From Thermincola carboxydiphila (GTDB lineage Bacteria > Bacillota > Thermincolia > Thermincolales > UBA2595), in NCBI GenBank assembly GCA_016841325.1, contig JAENZJ010000008.1, positions 53,368 to 117,367 of the forward strand: a stretch of DNA of 64,000 bases. Direction: 5' to 3'. Below are positions 33,946-42,210 of this stretch, piece after piece; within the stretch, counting starts at the first letter, position 1; every line of letters starts with the position of its first letter. The position numbers were made by a program, and so were the translations under genes. The notes beneath the pieces were generated by a model. It saw nothing but the letters and a program-made list of their open reading frames with translations. It did no database searches and was not told the origin of the DNA.

Positions 33946-35277
33946 TCAGAGAATTTCAACCCTGATGCCGGTTTTTTCCTGTAATTCAAGGTAACTTCTC
34001 CCTGTCAGGTCCCTGCCCCTGTCATCAAAAGCAATACCGGGAACAATTAGTACATCAGTACCCGATTCATTTTTCAAATTCTCTGCAGCTGCCAAAAAGT
34101 CTGTGACTGAAAGCAGTCCCGCAGCTGCAATCGAACCTCCGAATAAGGTGTTAGGTACCGGTACTATGTCAACGGCATCCCCCGGGGGCCACTTTTCCAG
34201 AGCCATTCTGAGGACTCCCTCACCTAAAACCGAACACAGGATTTTCGCCCTCCTGTGCCTGGCTGCCACAGAGGCCACGGCAGCAGCCGTTTCCGGGGCA
34301 ATGTCGTAATCCATTACAATCCCTGGAGCCTGGCCATGTTTCTTGACAATGTCAGCTGTAAATATGCGGCCATTTCTCCTGACTGCTACCCTCACCGGTC
34401 CGCCCTTCCTGACCCTGTTGAAGGCATCCACTCTGGAGAAACAACAGGTGCCGTCAACAGAAAGGATAATATCACCCCTTAAAAGGCCTGCCTCCTCAGC
34501 CGGAGAACCGGAAATAATTCCGGTGACCACTGGGTTCAGGTCTTTGATGAGAGGCGGTTCAAGGGTAACCGGCACCTCTATCCCCGCCCTGAAGGAATCA
34601 ATATGCCGGGCCAGTTCATTATGCATCCCGGGTGGAAACTTCAGGTTTTCCGGAGCACAGCCGGTGAAACCGGGTAAAAAAACCCGGATAGTCTTTGCAC
34701 CACACTCTGCCAGGCAGGACAGTGTCTCTCCCAGGTCCTCCCAGCCGGTTATATGGGGCATCGCCACAATACTGCCGTGAAACGTTACCCCTGCCTCCGT
34801 CAGGCGCTGCACTGCTTTTACAGCCTGTTCAGCCAGAGAGTCATTCATCAGCCTTCTCCTGGTATCCGAATTGGAGCTGTTAAGGGAGAGATAAATCTCC
34901 ACACCTCCCAGCATGGCCAGAAATCCGGCTGTATCAGCATCGATGAGAGTCCCATTAGTAGTTATCTGTATGCGGGTCCCGGGGAAATGTTTCCTGACCA
35001 TCAGGAGGATCTGCCGGATATACGGATGGGTGAAAGGTTCCCCTTCCATAATCCTGGTTACTGACTCACCAATTACTATTTTGTCTTCAGGTGACATAAA
35101 CTGCAGGGTTTGGGCCACATCTTCCAAAGACCGGGGTCCTGTTTTATATATTTGTATGCCCGGGGGATTGTGTCTGTGACTGCAAAACACACAGCCTACA
35201 TTACATAAGGATGTTACCGGCAGAATGTTTCCCCTGGAGGCGGATTCATATATCAGGTACTCGGGGGGTTGTTTCAT
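33946..35277 (-). CDS. Radical SAM protein with embedded PDZ domain
   Basis: 443 residues. Radical SAM part (residues 1-230) with SAM cluster motif CNVGCVFC, VIGESVTRIMEGEPFTHPYI and ITTNGTLI. A PDZ domain follows (about 245-320: VTGIISGSPAEEAGLLRGDIILSVDG) and a C-terminal part (about 330-443) that resembles the DUF512 region. Radical SAM-PDZ-DUF512 proteins occur in anaerobic Clostridia and have no known substrate. ATG at 35277 overlaps the lgt stop (ATGA), and GGGAGGGGG is just upstream, so it is translationally coupled to lgt. A role in envelope or protein modification is only a guess. Confidence 0.88.
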   Translation of the reverse strand: MKQPPEYLIYESASRGNILPVTSLCNVGCVFCSHRHNPPGIQIYKTGPRSLEDVAQTLQFMSPEDKIVIGESVTRIMEGEPFTHPYIRQILLMVRKHFPGTRIQITTNGTLIDADTAGFLAMLGGVEIYLSLNSSNSDTRRRLMNDSLAEQAVKAVQRLTEAGVTFHGSIVAMPHITGWEDLGETLSCLAECGAKTIRVFLPGFTGCAPENLKFPPGMHNELARHIDSFRAGIEVPVTLEPPLIKDLNPVVTGIISGSPAEEAGLLRGDIILSVDGTCCFSRVDAFNRVRKGGPVRVAVRRNGRIFTADIVKKHGQAPGIVMDYDIAPETAAAVASVAARHRRAKILCSVLGEGVLRMALEKWPPGDAVDIVPVPNTLFGGSIAAAGLLSVTDFLAAAENLKNESGTDVLIVPGIAFDDRGRDLTGRSYLELQEKTGIRVEIL

Positions 35278-36047
35278 TCTCCCCCTCCCTGTTGTTGCTG
35301 CCGGCTTCGCCATCGGTAAACAATAATTGCACTCAGGACAATTATGGCACTCACCAGCTGAGACACCGTAATATTGCCAAATACCAGCAGGTTCTCCCTG
35401 AAGGCTTCTACAAACGACCTCCCTATCCCATAGAGAATCAGGAACAGCAAAAACACCTGCCCGTCAAAACTTTTGCGGCGCCAGACCAGCAATAATACCC
35501 CAAAGAGCAGAAACCCAATAGCTGAAGAAAAGAGTTGGGTGGGGTAACGGGCAATCAGGTCAGGGCAGGGTGCCCCCTCAATGTATGGAAAAACAACTCC
35601 GATAAAAGAGTCGGTTTCTTTCCCGTAACAACAGCCATTCATAAAACACCCCAGGCGCACTATTCCATAGCCAAGGGCCAGGGGGGGAGCCACTACATCT
35701 GCCAGGGACCAGAAAGGAAGCTTTTTTTTGATCACATACCATGTCCCGGTTACAAAGCCTCCGATTAGTGCCCCGTAATAAACAAGTCCGCCCTTCCAGA
35801 TGGCAAATATCTGCAGGGGTTCCCGTAAATATCTTTCAGGTTCATATACGAAAACATAAAACAGCCTGGCGCCAACCACTCCACCCACAACAAGGACAAT
35901 AGCAAGGTCCAGGATGCGGTCGGAATTCATCTCGATTCCCCTGGCCAGTCTAACGGCAACCAGCGTCCCCAGCAGTATTGCCAGGCTCAGGGTGAATCCC
36001 CAGGCATAAACAGTAAAAGAGCCATACTCAAATAGAACCGGCAGCAA
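35274..36047 (-). CDS. lgt: Prolipoprotein diacylglyceryl transferase
   Basis: Transfers diacylglycerol to the lipobox Cys of prolipoproteins in the membrane. About seven hydrophobic helices; the family signature is present as GGLVYYGALIGGF and YGIVRLGCFMNGCCYGKETD (catalytic Arg region), with ARYPTQLFSSAIGF later. The open frame starts at 36077, but TTG at 36047 has AAGGAGG 8 nt upstream and gives 257 residues, typical length. First gene of a pair with the radical SAM-PDZ protein. The region upstream is rich in DnaA-box-like sites. Confidence 0.96.
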   Translation of the reverse strand: MLPVLFEYGSFTVYAWGFTLSLAILLGTLVAVRLARGIEMNSDRILDLAIVLVVGGVVGARLFYVFVYEPERYLREPLQIFAIWKGGLVYYGALIGGFVTGTWYVIKKKLPFWSLADVVAPPLALGYGIVRLGCFMNGCCYGKETDSFIGVVFPYIEGAPCPDLIARYPTQLFSSAIGFLLFGVLLLVWRRKSFDGQVFLLFLILYGIGRSFVEAFRENLLVFGNITVSQLVSAIIVLSAIIVYRWRSRQQQQGGGE

Positions 36048-36060
36048 ATAAACTCCCTCC

Positions 36061-36229
36061 TTTTCCACATCTCGCATACCTTACAGAGTGCAGCATGATT
36101 AGACTTTTCCACATAATCCACACCGGCTTGATACCATGTGGACTAAAATGTTTTACACATGTAAAACTCCCCGGTTTTCAAGTTATCAACAGACTTATAC
36201 ACATTATCCACAGGGAATTTTCATCCACA
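36061..36229. promoter_or_regulatory. Cluster of DnaA-box-like sites
   Basis: Perfect TTWTNCACA matches at 36061 (TTTTCCACA), 36105 (TTTTCCACA), 36195 (TTATACACA) and 36204 (TTATCCACA), plus one-mismatch sites at 36114, 36137 (reverse), 36183 and 36221. All lie in the 229-nt spacer between tsaD and lgt. Four perfect nonamers in 152 bp are far more than chance. No dnaA or dnaN gene is nearby, so this is likely a DnaA-binding locus outside oriC (datA/DARS-like) or a DnaA-regulated promoter. Confidence 0.65.
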
Positions 36230-36276
36230 AAACAGGTGTTCCCGGATTCACATTCCCGGGAAAAGCCGATTAATTC

Positions 36277-37302
36277 TTAATATGTATCGGCGCCCAGTTT
36301 CAGTCCCGGTACGGCATTGAGGGTAAGGGGGGCAAATTCGCGCCGCAGAAATCTGTAATAAGCCGCACAGGCTACCATAGCAGCATTATCGGTACAAAAG
36401 ACCGGCTTCGGATACCTGACACTGATACCAAAAGGTTCGGCCCGCCGTTTCAGCTCCCGCCTGAGGCCGGTGTTGGCAGCAACCCCGCCGGCAAGCAGGA
36501 TGGTACTAACCCCGTATTTCACTGCAGCCGCCACCGTCTTATCGGTAAGCACGTCAACAACCGCTCCCTGAAAACTCGCCGCCAGGTCGGCCTTATCTAT
36601 CTTCTCACCTCTCATTTTAGCCTTGTTGAGATAATTTAGCACAGATGACTTGAGCCCGCTGAAGCTAAAATCAAAACTGTCACTCTCCAGGTAAGCCCTG
36701 GGAAAATCAACAGCTGCGGGATTTCCCTCTGCTGCCAGCCTGTCAATCAGGGGACCTCCGGGATATCCCAGTCCCATGACCCTGGCAACCTTGTCAAAGG
36801 CCTCTCCGGCAGCATCATCCCGTGTCTGCCCGATGAGTTCATAATTTCCGTGCTCTTTGATAAATATCAGGTCCGTATGCCCGCCGGAAACCACCAGGCA
36901 AACCACCGGCAATTCCGGAGGATTAATCAGAAAATTGGCATAGATATGGCATTCAATATGGTTCAGCCCGATTAGGGGCAGGCTAAGGGTATACGCCAAA
37001 GCCTTGGCAGCAGAAACCCCGACCAGGAGCGCGCCCACCAGTCCGGGACCGTAAGTGACCGCTACGGCATCAATATCCCTGAAAGTAATCCCTGCTGTGT
37101 CCAGACTTTGCCGGATCACCGAATTGATCAGTTCCACATGCTTCCGGGACGCTATTTCGGGGACCACACCCCCGAATCTCTGGTGCACCGGAACCTGTGA
37201 TGAGATGATATTTGACATAATCCTGCGGCCATCAGCAACTACTGCAGCTGATGTTTCATCACATGATGTTTCTATTCCAAGTATGATTGTCTCTGCCGAC
37301 AC
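36277..37302 (-). CDS. tsaD: tRNA N6-threonylcarbamoyladenosine transferase subunit TsaD
   Basis: 341 residues. With TsaB/TsaE it transfers threonylcarbamoyl to A37 of ANN-decoding tRNAs. ASKHA fold: [29 protein letters not shown], the metal-binding [13 protein letters not shown] (HxxxH), [11 protein letters not shown] and [15 protein letters not shown] at 37302 has AAAGGTG 7 nt upstream and gives the normal length; the frame opens at 37326. Last gene of the thiL-tsaE-tsaB-rimI-tsaD group. Confidence 0.97.
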   Translation of the reverse strand: MSAETIILGIETSCDETSAAVVADGRRIMSNIISSQVPVHQRFGGVVPEIASRKHVELINSVIRQSLDTAGITFRDIDAVAVTYGPGLVGALLVGVSAAKALAYTLSLPLIGLNHIECHIYANFLINPPELPVVCLVVSGGHTDLIFIKEHGNYELIGQTRDDAAGEAFDKVARVMGLGYPGGPLIDRLAAEGNPAAVDFPRAYLESDSFDFSFSGLKSSVLNYLNKAKMRGEKIDKADLAASFQGAVVDVLTDKTVAAAVKYGVSTILLAGGVAANTGLRRELKRRAEPFGISVRYPKPVFCTDNAAMVACAAYYRFLRREFAPLTLNAVPGLKLGADTY

Positions 37303-37315
37303 TTGACCACACCTT

Positions 37316-37786
37316 TCAGGTATCATTGCGAAGGTTTTTCCACATTATAACTGCATCTTCCCCGGTATCAGAGTAATAACCGGGCCTGACCCCATGAGAA
37401 ACAAAACCCGTGTTTTCATACAGTTTCAAAGCTGCAAAGTTAGAGGGCCTTACCTCAAGGGTCATTTTCACACAACCCCTCCTGGTGGCTTCTTTAAAAA
37501 GCTCACAAAGCAGGGCTCCCCCGATCCGTTTCCTCCTTTGGGAAGGGTGGACCGCCAGTGTGGTCACATGCCCCTCATCAAGGATTATCCACATCCCGGC
37601 ATATCCTACAACCTTATCCCCCTCAAGAGCAATGATATAATATGCAAAATCATTATTGCCAATTTCATGTGAAAATGCCATCCGTGACCATGGCGTAGGA
37701 AAAGACATGTTCTCTATCTCCAGGACATCGTCAAGATATGACTTGGACATCCGTTTAAACCGGATCGCTGGTTTCATATTATCCAT
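37316..37786 (-). CDS. rimI: Ribosomal-protein-alanine N-acetyltransferase RimI
   Basis: 156-residue GNAT acetyltransferase. Begins [20 protein letters not shown]; acetyl-CoA site [23 protein letters not shown]-terminal [19 protein letters not shown]. This arrangement is typical of RimI (S18 N-acetyltransferase), which often sits with tsaB/tsaD. ATG at 37786 has GTGAGG 9 nt upstream; a much longer frame (to 38023) overlaps tsaB and is not used. A role as a general N-terminal acetyltransferase is possible. Confidence 0.93.
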   Translation of the reverse strand: MDNMKPAIRFKRMSKSYLDDVLEIENMSFPTPWSRMAFSHEIGNNDFAYYIIALEGDKVVGYAGMWIILDEGHVTTLAVHPSQRRKRIGGALLCELFKEATRRGCVKMTLEVRPSNFAALKLYENTGFVSHGVRPGYYSDTGEDAVIMWKNLRNDT

Positions 37787-37802
37787 TCTGGTTCGCCTCA
37801 CC

Positions 37803-38507
37803 TTACTGCCCGTGTTTTTTCTCCCAGGTAATCTCAGCCTCCGACTTCCTGAGGTATATGGGCTGCAGGAAGGTATAATCCCCTGTCTGGCCCTGCTGCA
37901 GTTCAACCATCCCCAGTTCGGCAACAGCCCCGGCCCTGGGGAAACTGTTGATAATTGTCGCCAATAAGGCCCGGGAGCCAAGTCTTCCGACAATTGCATC
38001 TTTGTATACCGGAACCCCGTCACCCAGAAAAATTACGTCTTCCCCGTTCAGGGACAATTCATCCAAAAGCTGTTCGATACCCATAGCCGCAGGATTTATC
38101 ATTTCTTCCAGCCCTTTGAAGCCTGACCGGTAAATACAGGTGTAAACCTCATTTCTCCTGGCGTCAAGGACAGGGCAAATCAACCCGGAAGCCCGGTAAA
38201 CATTCCAGGCAAGGGCCTTCAGGGTTGAAACGCCCACAACCGGTATTCCCAGCACCTGACCCATTGTCTTGGCAACCGCCATCCCTATTCTGAGCCCGGT
38301 AAATGACCCCGGCCCACCGGTAACAGCAATTCCTCCAAGATCTTCCGGTTTAAGCCCGGCATCATCCATAACCTGCCGGATCATGGGAATTATGTTCTGG
38401 GAATGTGTCTTCCGGTTGTGAATAAACCGCTCCGAAACCAACCTGCCTTCCCCGGCCACAGCTGCACCGGCCACCCTTGTGGCTGTATCAATCCCTAATA
38501 TGTACAA
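37803..38507 (-). CDS. tsaB: tRNA t6A biosynthesis protein TsaB
   Basis: 234 residues, TsaD paralogue lacking the metal site. ILGIDTATRVAGAAVA, THSQNIIPMI, GIAVTGGPGSFTGLRIGMAVAKT, VVGVSTLKALA and VLDARRNEVY. Scaffold for TsaD and TsaE. TTG at 38507, with GAGGAG upstream, overlaps the tsaE end by 20 nt, so the two are coupled. Confidence 0.96.
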   Translation of the reverse strand: MYILGIDTATRVAGAAVAGEGRLVSERFIHNRKTHSQNIIPMIRQVMDDAGLKPEDLGGIAVTGGPGSFTGLRIGMAVAKTMGQVLGIPVVGVSTLKALAWNVYRASGLICPVLDARRNEVYTCIYRSGFKGLEEMINPAAMGIEQLLDELSLNGEDVIFLGDGVPVYKDAIVGRLGSRALLATIINSFPRAGAVAELGMVELQQGQTGDYTFLQPIYLRKSEAEITWEKKHGQ

Positions 38508-38976
38508 CTCTTTTCAACTCCTCAAACATTCCGTCCATCAGGATATCATATTCCCCGCCAACGGGCAGGAACTCCAATTCCCTGTAATTATCGCCATCTT
38601 CAGCAGTGGTGATTTTTACCATCAGATATTCATCAGGAAGAAAACTCCTGACGCGTTCCGGCCATTCGATCAGGGTAATCCCGCTGCCGTAAATGTATTC
38701 CTCCAGGCCCATTTCATATGCTTCATCTTCTTCCTCAAGCCTGTAGGCATCGACATGGTAAAGGGGAAGCCGCCCTTCATATTCGTTTATGATGGTAAAT
38801 GTCGGACTGGTAACATGCTCCCTGATATCAAGCCCAAGGGCAATCCCCTTGGCAAAATGGGTCTTGCCGGTGCCCAGGTCGCCTTCCAGGCAGACCGTAC
38901 TTCCAGCCCCGAGTGCCTTGCCCAGAGCCTGACCGATTGCAATGGTTTTTTCCGGTGAATCACTTAGTATCCTCAT
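38488..38976 (-). CDS. tsaE: tRNA t6A biosynthesis ATPase TsaE
   Basis: 162 residues from ATG 38976 (AAGGAG 8 nt upstream). P-loop GDLGTGKTHFAKG near residue 30, SPTFTIINEYEG, HVDAYRLEEEDEAYEMGLEEY and LIEWPERV are the YjeE/TsaE signature. The ATP hydrolysis resets the TsaBD complex. Upstream, the Shine-Dalgarno region is repeated three times in tandem (GAAGGAGATAAC-like, 38977-39015), which also makes an extra in-frame extension to 39024 possible. Confidence 0.96.
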   Translation of the reverse strand: MRILSDSPEKTIAIGQALGKALGAGSTVCLEGDLGTGKTHFAKGIALGLDIREHVTSPTFTIINEYEGRLPLYHVDAYRLEEEDEAYEMGLEEYIYGSGITLIEWPERVRSFLPDEYLMVKITTAEDGDNYRELEFLPVGGEYDILMDGMFEELKRVVHIRD

Positions 38977-39084
38977 CCGGTTATCTCCTTCAATTATCTC
39001 CTCAGTTATCTCCTTCAGCAGCATTTGCCCCAGCCGTATTTGTTAATATAACACCTGTTTAATACTGCTATTCCACCAATACCG

Positions 39085-40095
39085 CTATTCCCTGAAATGG
39101 TTATATCCCCCGGGTTTAATCTCCCTGCTCCTGCCTCCGGCATCTGTCAGCAAACATCCCTGCCCGGGTGCTGTAATCCTGCCGACTTCGCGGGGAAAAG
39201 CGCCGGCTTCCTTCAGTGCAGAAGTGACACGTCCCAGGCCGTCCGGCTTTACGGTAAAAACAAGTTCAAAGTCCTCCCCGCCATATAATGCCCATGCGGA
39301 GGGGGATACCCCTGCTTCTGCGGCAACTGCAGATACGGCTTCCGTAATTGGGATGGCAGTCTCATAGATTGTACATCCGGTGCTGCTGGCGCGGCATATT
39401 TCCAATATTTCACTGGCCAGCCCGTCACTAATGTCATTCATCGAACTTATGTATCCCGACCCACTTAAAATCCGGCCCTCCCTGAGACGGGCCCTGGGAT
39501 AAAGATGGGCACTGATAACCTGGTCCTGCAAACCTGTCCGGTTATCGGGCAGGTAATTATTAAGTACGAATAAACCGGCTGCAGAACTCCCCAAAGGGCC
39601 GGTAACCATAATTATATCTCCGGGAGACGCCCCGGAACGGTAGACCACCCGGTCAGGCTCAACATAACCGGTGAGGGCTACGTTTATGGTCAGCCCCCGC
39701 ATCGAACTGACAGTATCACCGCCAACAATGTCGACTTCATATTCTCCGGAACACGCGATAAGGCCGGAATACAGTTCCTCGACCTGCCTGACCTCCCACT
39801 CAGGAGGGATACTGACAGAAACAACCGCAAAACCCGGTACTCCGCCCATAGCTGCTATGTCACTGACATTAACAGCCACTGCCTTCCAGCCTACCGCCTT
39901 CAGGGGACAGTATCTCAGGTCAAAATGAATATCCTCCACCAGCATATCTGTAGTCAGCAGTAATAATCTGCCAGGTTCTTCCTGCACTACAGCAGTATCA
40001 TCACCGATTCCCCTGACTACTCTGCCGGAATGAGGAAGTATTTTCCCGGCCAGAGTGTCGATCAGCCCAAACTCTCCTATATCCCTGATTCTCAT
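39085..40095 (-). CDS. thiL: Thiamine-monophosphate kinase
   Basis: 336 residues. Phosphorylates TMP to TPP. PurM/SelD-like fold: FGLIDTLAGKI, RGIGDDTAVV, TTDMLVEDIHFDL, AVNVSDIAAMGG, VGGDTVSS, MNDISDGLASEI and GGEDFELVFT (ligand site). ATG at 40095. It is the first gene of the tsa group here, about 109 nt before tsaE. The 3' end shows the GGAATAGCRGTATT duplication across the stop. Confidence 0.96.
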   Translation of the reverse strand: MRIRDIGEFGLIDTLAGKILPHSGRVVRGIGDDTAVVQEEPGRLLLLTTDMLVEDIHFDLRYCPLKAVGWKAVAVNVSDIAAMGGVPGFAVVSVSIPPEWEVRQVEELYSGLIACSGEYEVDIVGGDTVSSMRGLTINVALTGYVEPDRVVYRSGASPGDIIMVTGPLGSSAAGLFVLNNYLPDNRTGLQDQVISAHLYPRARLREGRILSGSGYISSMNDISDGLASEILEICRASSTGCTIYETAIPITEAVSAVAAEAGVSPSAWALYGGEDFELVFTVKPDGLGRVTSALKEAGAFPREVGRITAPGQGCLLTDAGGRSREIKPGGYNHFRE

Positions 40096-40292
40096 ATATA
40101 TTCGGCCTTCCTGTGATAAAATACTAGAACCATTATACCTGTTAACCCTTGAGGTTGCAAGAAAACGTAATGCACGCTCCGGAAATGACCTGATAATTAT
40201 ATGCTTGAGGGGAGGGAATGAAAAATTAATGTTGAATCAGTGGTTATATTGAATTGTGCCTGAAAAAAATGGTGAGGTGGTTTTGATGGACC

Positions 40293-40394
40293 ATGTGGTG
40301 TGACCGGCACCGCACACAAAAAGAAAAGGCAACAGGAAGCCTTACCTGCGGCCTTTGTGTGTACATATGCCCCCATGGAAAACAGATGAAATGA
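40293..40394 (+). CDS. Cys-rich 33-residue micro-ORF (or remnant of an iron-sulfur gene)
   Basis: ATG at 40293 to TGA at 40394, 33 residues ending TCGLCVYICPHGKQMK. It contains a CxxCxxxCP ferredoxin-type half motif plus an N-terminal Cys. GGTGAGGTGG lies about 12 nt upstream. The stop overlaps the Shine-Dalgarno (GAGGTG) of the creatininase-family gene that follows, as in coupled genes. It is too short for the usual gene finders. The alternative is a 3' remnant of a longer 4Fe-4S protein such as a QueG-like reductase, since such proteins often end CxxCxxxCPxGK. Real expression is unproven. Confidence 0.4.
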   Translation: MWCDRHRTQKEKATGSLTCGLCVYICPHGKQMK

Positions 40395-40435
40395 GGTGAA
40401 TTGACATCAATACCCCCAAGTATCTTTTTGCTGAA

Positions 40436-41230
40436 ATGACATGGCCTGAAATAAAAGAAGTTATCAAAGAAGAAAGAATAGCTGTTGTTCCGGTAGCCAT
40501 AATTGAGGAACACGGTTACCACCTCCCGGTCGATACCGACCTTGTCCTTGTCACGGAGGTATGTATCAGGACTGGCCGGAAAATCCCCGGAGACATTGTT
40601 GTCATACCACCGGTAAACCACGGCTACGCGCCGCACCAGATGGATTTTCCCGGAGTTATCTCCATAAGCGGAGAGACCTTTACCCGGTACGTGACTGATG
40701 TCTGTACCAGCCTGGCACACCAGGGTTTCAAAAAAATTCTCCTGGTCAATGGCCATGGAAGTAATGTATCTTTTCTGCAAATTGCAGCCAGGGCAACAAT
40801 CCTGGAATACCCTGAGGTAATGTGTGTCGCAATCTCATACTGGGACCTTCAGCCTGTAGTTGATACCGCAGCCCGGATACGTGAATCCCGGAACCCCGGC
40901 GGCATGAACCATGCCTGTGAACTGGAAACCTCAATGTATCTGTCCATAAGGGAAGACCTGGTCCAAATGGACAAGGCAGTCAGGGACCTTGACAGGTTCA
41001 CTGTTTCAAAATACTTCTGGCTGGACCTGGTCGGGCAGGGAGAAGGCCGTCCTGTCCTCATGATTCCATACTGGAGCAGCATTTCGGAAACCGGCACTCT
41101 GGGTGACCCGACAACTGCCACAAAAGAGAAGGGCAGGCAGCTGCTGGCAGCGGCAGTCGAAGGACTCACTGAATTTATCGGCATTTTCAAACACCGCACA
41201 AGCCGCTCCCGGGTCAGTCACCTCCCCTGA
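40436..41230 (+). CDS. Creatininase-family amidohydrolase
   Basis: 264 residues from ATG 40436; codons back to 40400 (INTPKYLFAE) also fit the family N-terminus. Metal-dependent amidohydrolase fold: EEHGYHLPVDTDLVLV (His/Asp ligands), PPVNHGYAPHQMDFPG, LLVNGHGSNVSF, and HACELETSMYLSI (late ligand Glu). The family includes creatininases, FAPy deformylases (ArfB) and the mycofactocin peptidase MftE. The Shine-Dalgarno GAGGTG at 40393 points to a start at ATC 40406 or ATT 40400 rather than the ATG, which would be unusual. It follows the 33-aa micro-ORF. Substrate unknown. Confidence 0.9.
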   Translation: MTWPEIKEVIKEERIAVVPVAIIEEHGYHLPVDTDLVLVTEVCIRTGRKIPGDIVVIPPVNHGYAPHQMDFPGVISISGETFTRYVTDVCTSLAHQGFKKILLVNGHGSNVSFLQIAARATILEYPEVMCVAISYWDLQPVVDTAARIRESRNPGGMNHACELETSMYLSIREDLVQMDKAVRDLDRFTVSKYFWLDLVGQGEGRPVLMIPYWSSISETGTLGDPTTATKEKGRQLLAAAVEGLTEFIGIFKHRTSRSRVSHLP

Positions 41231-41245
41231 TTTACAGTATCAATT

Positions 41246-41662
41246 TTAGAAAAATCTCTTAAGTATTCCCTCAAGGGCCTGGGCGTGCCGGGCTTCGTCC
41301 CGGGCAGATTCATCCAACAGGTCATGGGCCTCATCAATCCCGCATTCTTTGGCTTTGACTGCTGCTTCTCTTTTGCCCTTGTTGGCCATTATCTCACCCT
41401 GCAGCATTTTTTCTATGTTTTCTTTGGTCAGGACACTTATCAGCCCGTTCAGCTCGGCAAACCGGGCTGCATGCCAGGCTTCATCCATGGCAATGGCTTT
41501 AAATACTTCGGCAATTTCGGGGTAACCCTCCCTCTGCGCCTGTCTGGCCATAGCCAGATATAATCCGACTTCCATTGTTTCTCCCCTGAAATTTTGATTC
41601 ACAGGCTCCTCAATTTCTGTCCCTTTGGTTACTCCAATTTCATTTTGACGTACTAATTCCAT
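41246..41662 (-). CDS. Rubrerythrin-like di-iron protein (no rubredoxin domain)
   Basis: 138 residues of the rubrerythrin ferritin-like four-helix fold. Iron ligands: E in [16 protein letters not shown], ExxxH in [13 protein letters not shown], and E...ExxH in [14 protein letters not shown]. The C-terminal rubredoxin domain of full rubrerythrins is missing. Expected to reduce peroxide. ATG at 41662 with AGGAGG upstream. Its promoter region shares a motif with the Rrf2 and receiver genes. It is convergent with the creatininase gene. Confidence 0.93.
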   Translation of the reverse strand: MELVRQNEIGVTKGTEIEEPVNQNFRGETMEVGLYLAMARQAQREGYPEIAEVFKAIAMDEAWHAARFAELNGLISVLTKENIEKMLQGEIMANKGKREAAVKAKECGIDEAHDLLDESARDEARHAQALEGILKRFF

Positions 41663-41700
41663 AATTATTTTCCTCCTTTTATTTTTGGTTTTATTAATAT

Positions 41701-41729
41701 AATGTTTACTCTTTTAGTATACTTTAAGG
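41701..41729. promoter_or_regulatory. Shared operator-like motif, rubrerythrin promoter
   Basis: Plus strand AATGTTTAC-N8-TATACTTT-AAGG, in the promoter region of the rubrerythrin gene. The same blocks, equally spaced, occur at 42635 before the receiver gene, and TATACTTTAAGG occurs before rrf2. Confidence 0.6.
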
Positions 41730-41745
41730 CCGAAAAAAAGTATTC

Positions 41746-42156
41746 CTATTCCCTCAGCAGTTCCGCAAAATTATGTGCTGCCAGCTCCCCAGTCAGCTTT
41801 TCCTGGATATCTGCCAGTGTCCGGTGGACCATGCATTCAGGGGCGCCATTCTTACTGCAATAGGAAGGGTCAATAAGACACCGGTTTATGGTAACCGGTC
41901 CTTCAATGGCCTCAACAACATCAAGAAAGGTAATGTTTTCCGGAGCTTCAGCCAGGTAATAACCACCGCCGGCACCTCGCTGGGAACCTATGATACCCTT
42001 TTTTATCAGTGAGGGCATTATTTTAAGCAGGAACCGCATTGGAATAACCTCACTCCTGGAGATTGTCTGGGCATCTACCACCTTTCCCCGGGTCTGCCTG
42101 GCGAGGTACAAAACTGCCCTGAATGCGTAATCTGTGGCCTGGTTTATGTTCATCAT
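41746..42156 (-). CDS. Rrf2-family transcriptional regulator
   Basis: 136 residues, winged-helix Rrf2/IscR type. MNINQATDYAFRAVLYLARQ, IPMRFLLKIMPSLIKKGII, SQRGAGGGYYLAEAPENITFLDVVEAIEGPV. Three cysteines in the C-terminal part (CLIDPSYC, and EC near GAPECMVHR) could hold an Fe-S cluster, as in IscR and RsrR. Two ATG codons at 42156/42153. Its own promoter holds a tandem TATACTT-type motif, shared with rubrerythrin and the receiver gene, indicating autoregulation (inference). It would sense oxidative or nitrosative stress. Confidence 0.93.
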   Translation of the reverse strand: MMNINQATDYAFRAVLYLARQTRGKVVDAQTISRSEVIPMRFLLKIMPSLIKKGIIGSQRGAGGGYYLAEAPENITFLDVVEAIEGPVTINRCLIDPSYCSKNGAPECMVHRTLADIQEKLTGELAAHNFAELLRE

Positions 42157-42164
42157 ATCTACCG

Positions 42165-42189
42165 CCTTAAAGTATACCTTTTAAGTATA
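42165..42189 (-). promoter_or_regulatory. Tandem operator-like motif of rrf2
   Basis: Minus strand TATACTTAAAAGG (42189-42177) is followed directly by TATACTTTAAGG (42176-42165), in front of the rrf2 start. Likely Rrf2 autoregulatory site. Confidence 0.6.
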
Positions 42190-42210
42190 TTTATTTTACA
42201 CAAAACTGCT

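Noticed and set aside
36061..36229. Replication origin
   Set aside because: DnaA-box cluster is real, but dnaA, dnaN, rpmH and gidA neighbours are absent and no AT-rich unwinding region stands out.
40286..40436. Read-through frame with two UGA codons linking MDHVV to the creatininase gene
   Set aside because: In frame, but the intervening sequence (PAPHTKRKGNRK..) resembles no protein and no SECIS is seen; the micro-ORF frame is better.
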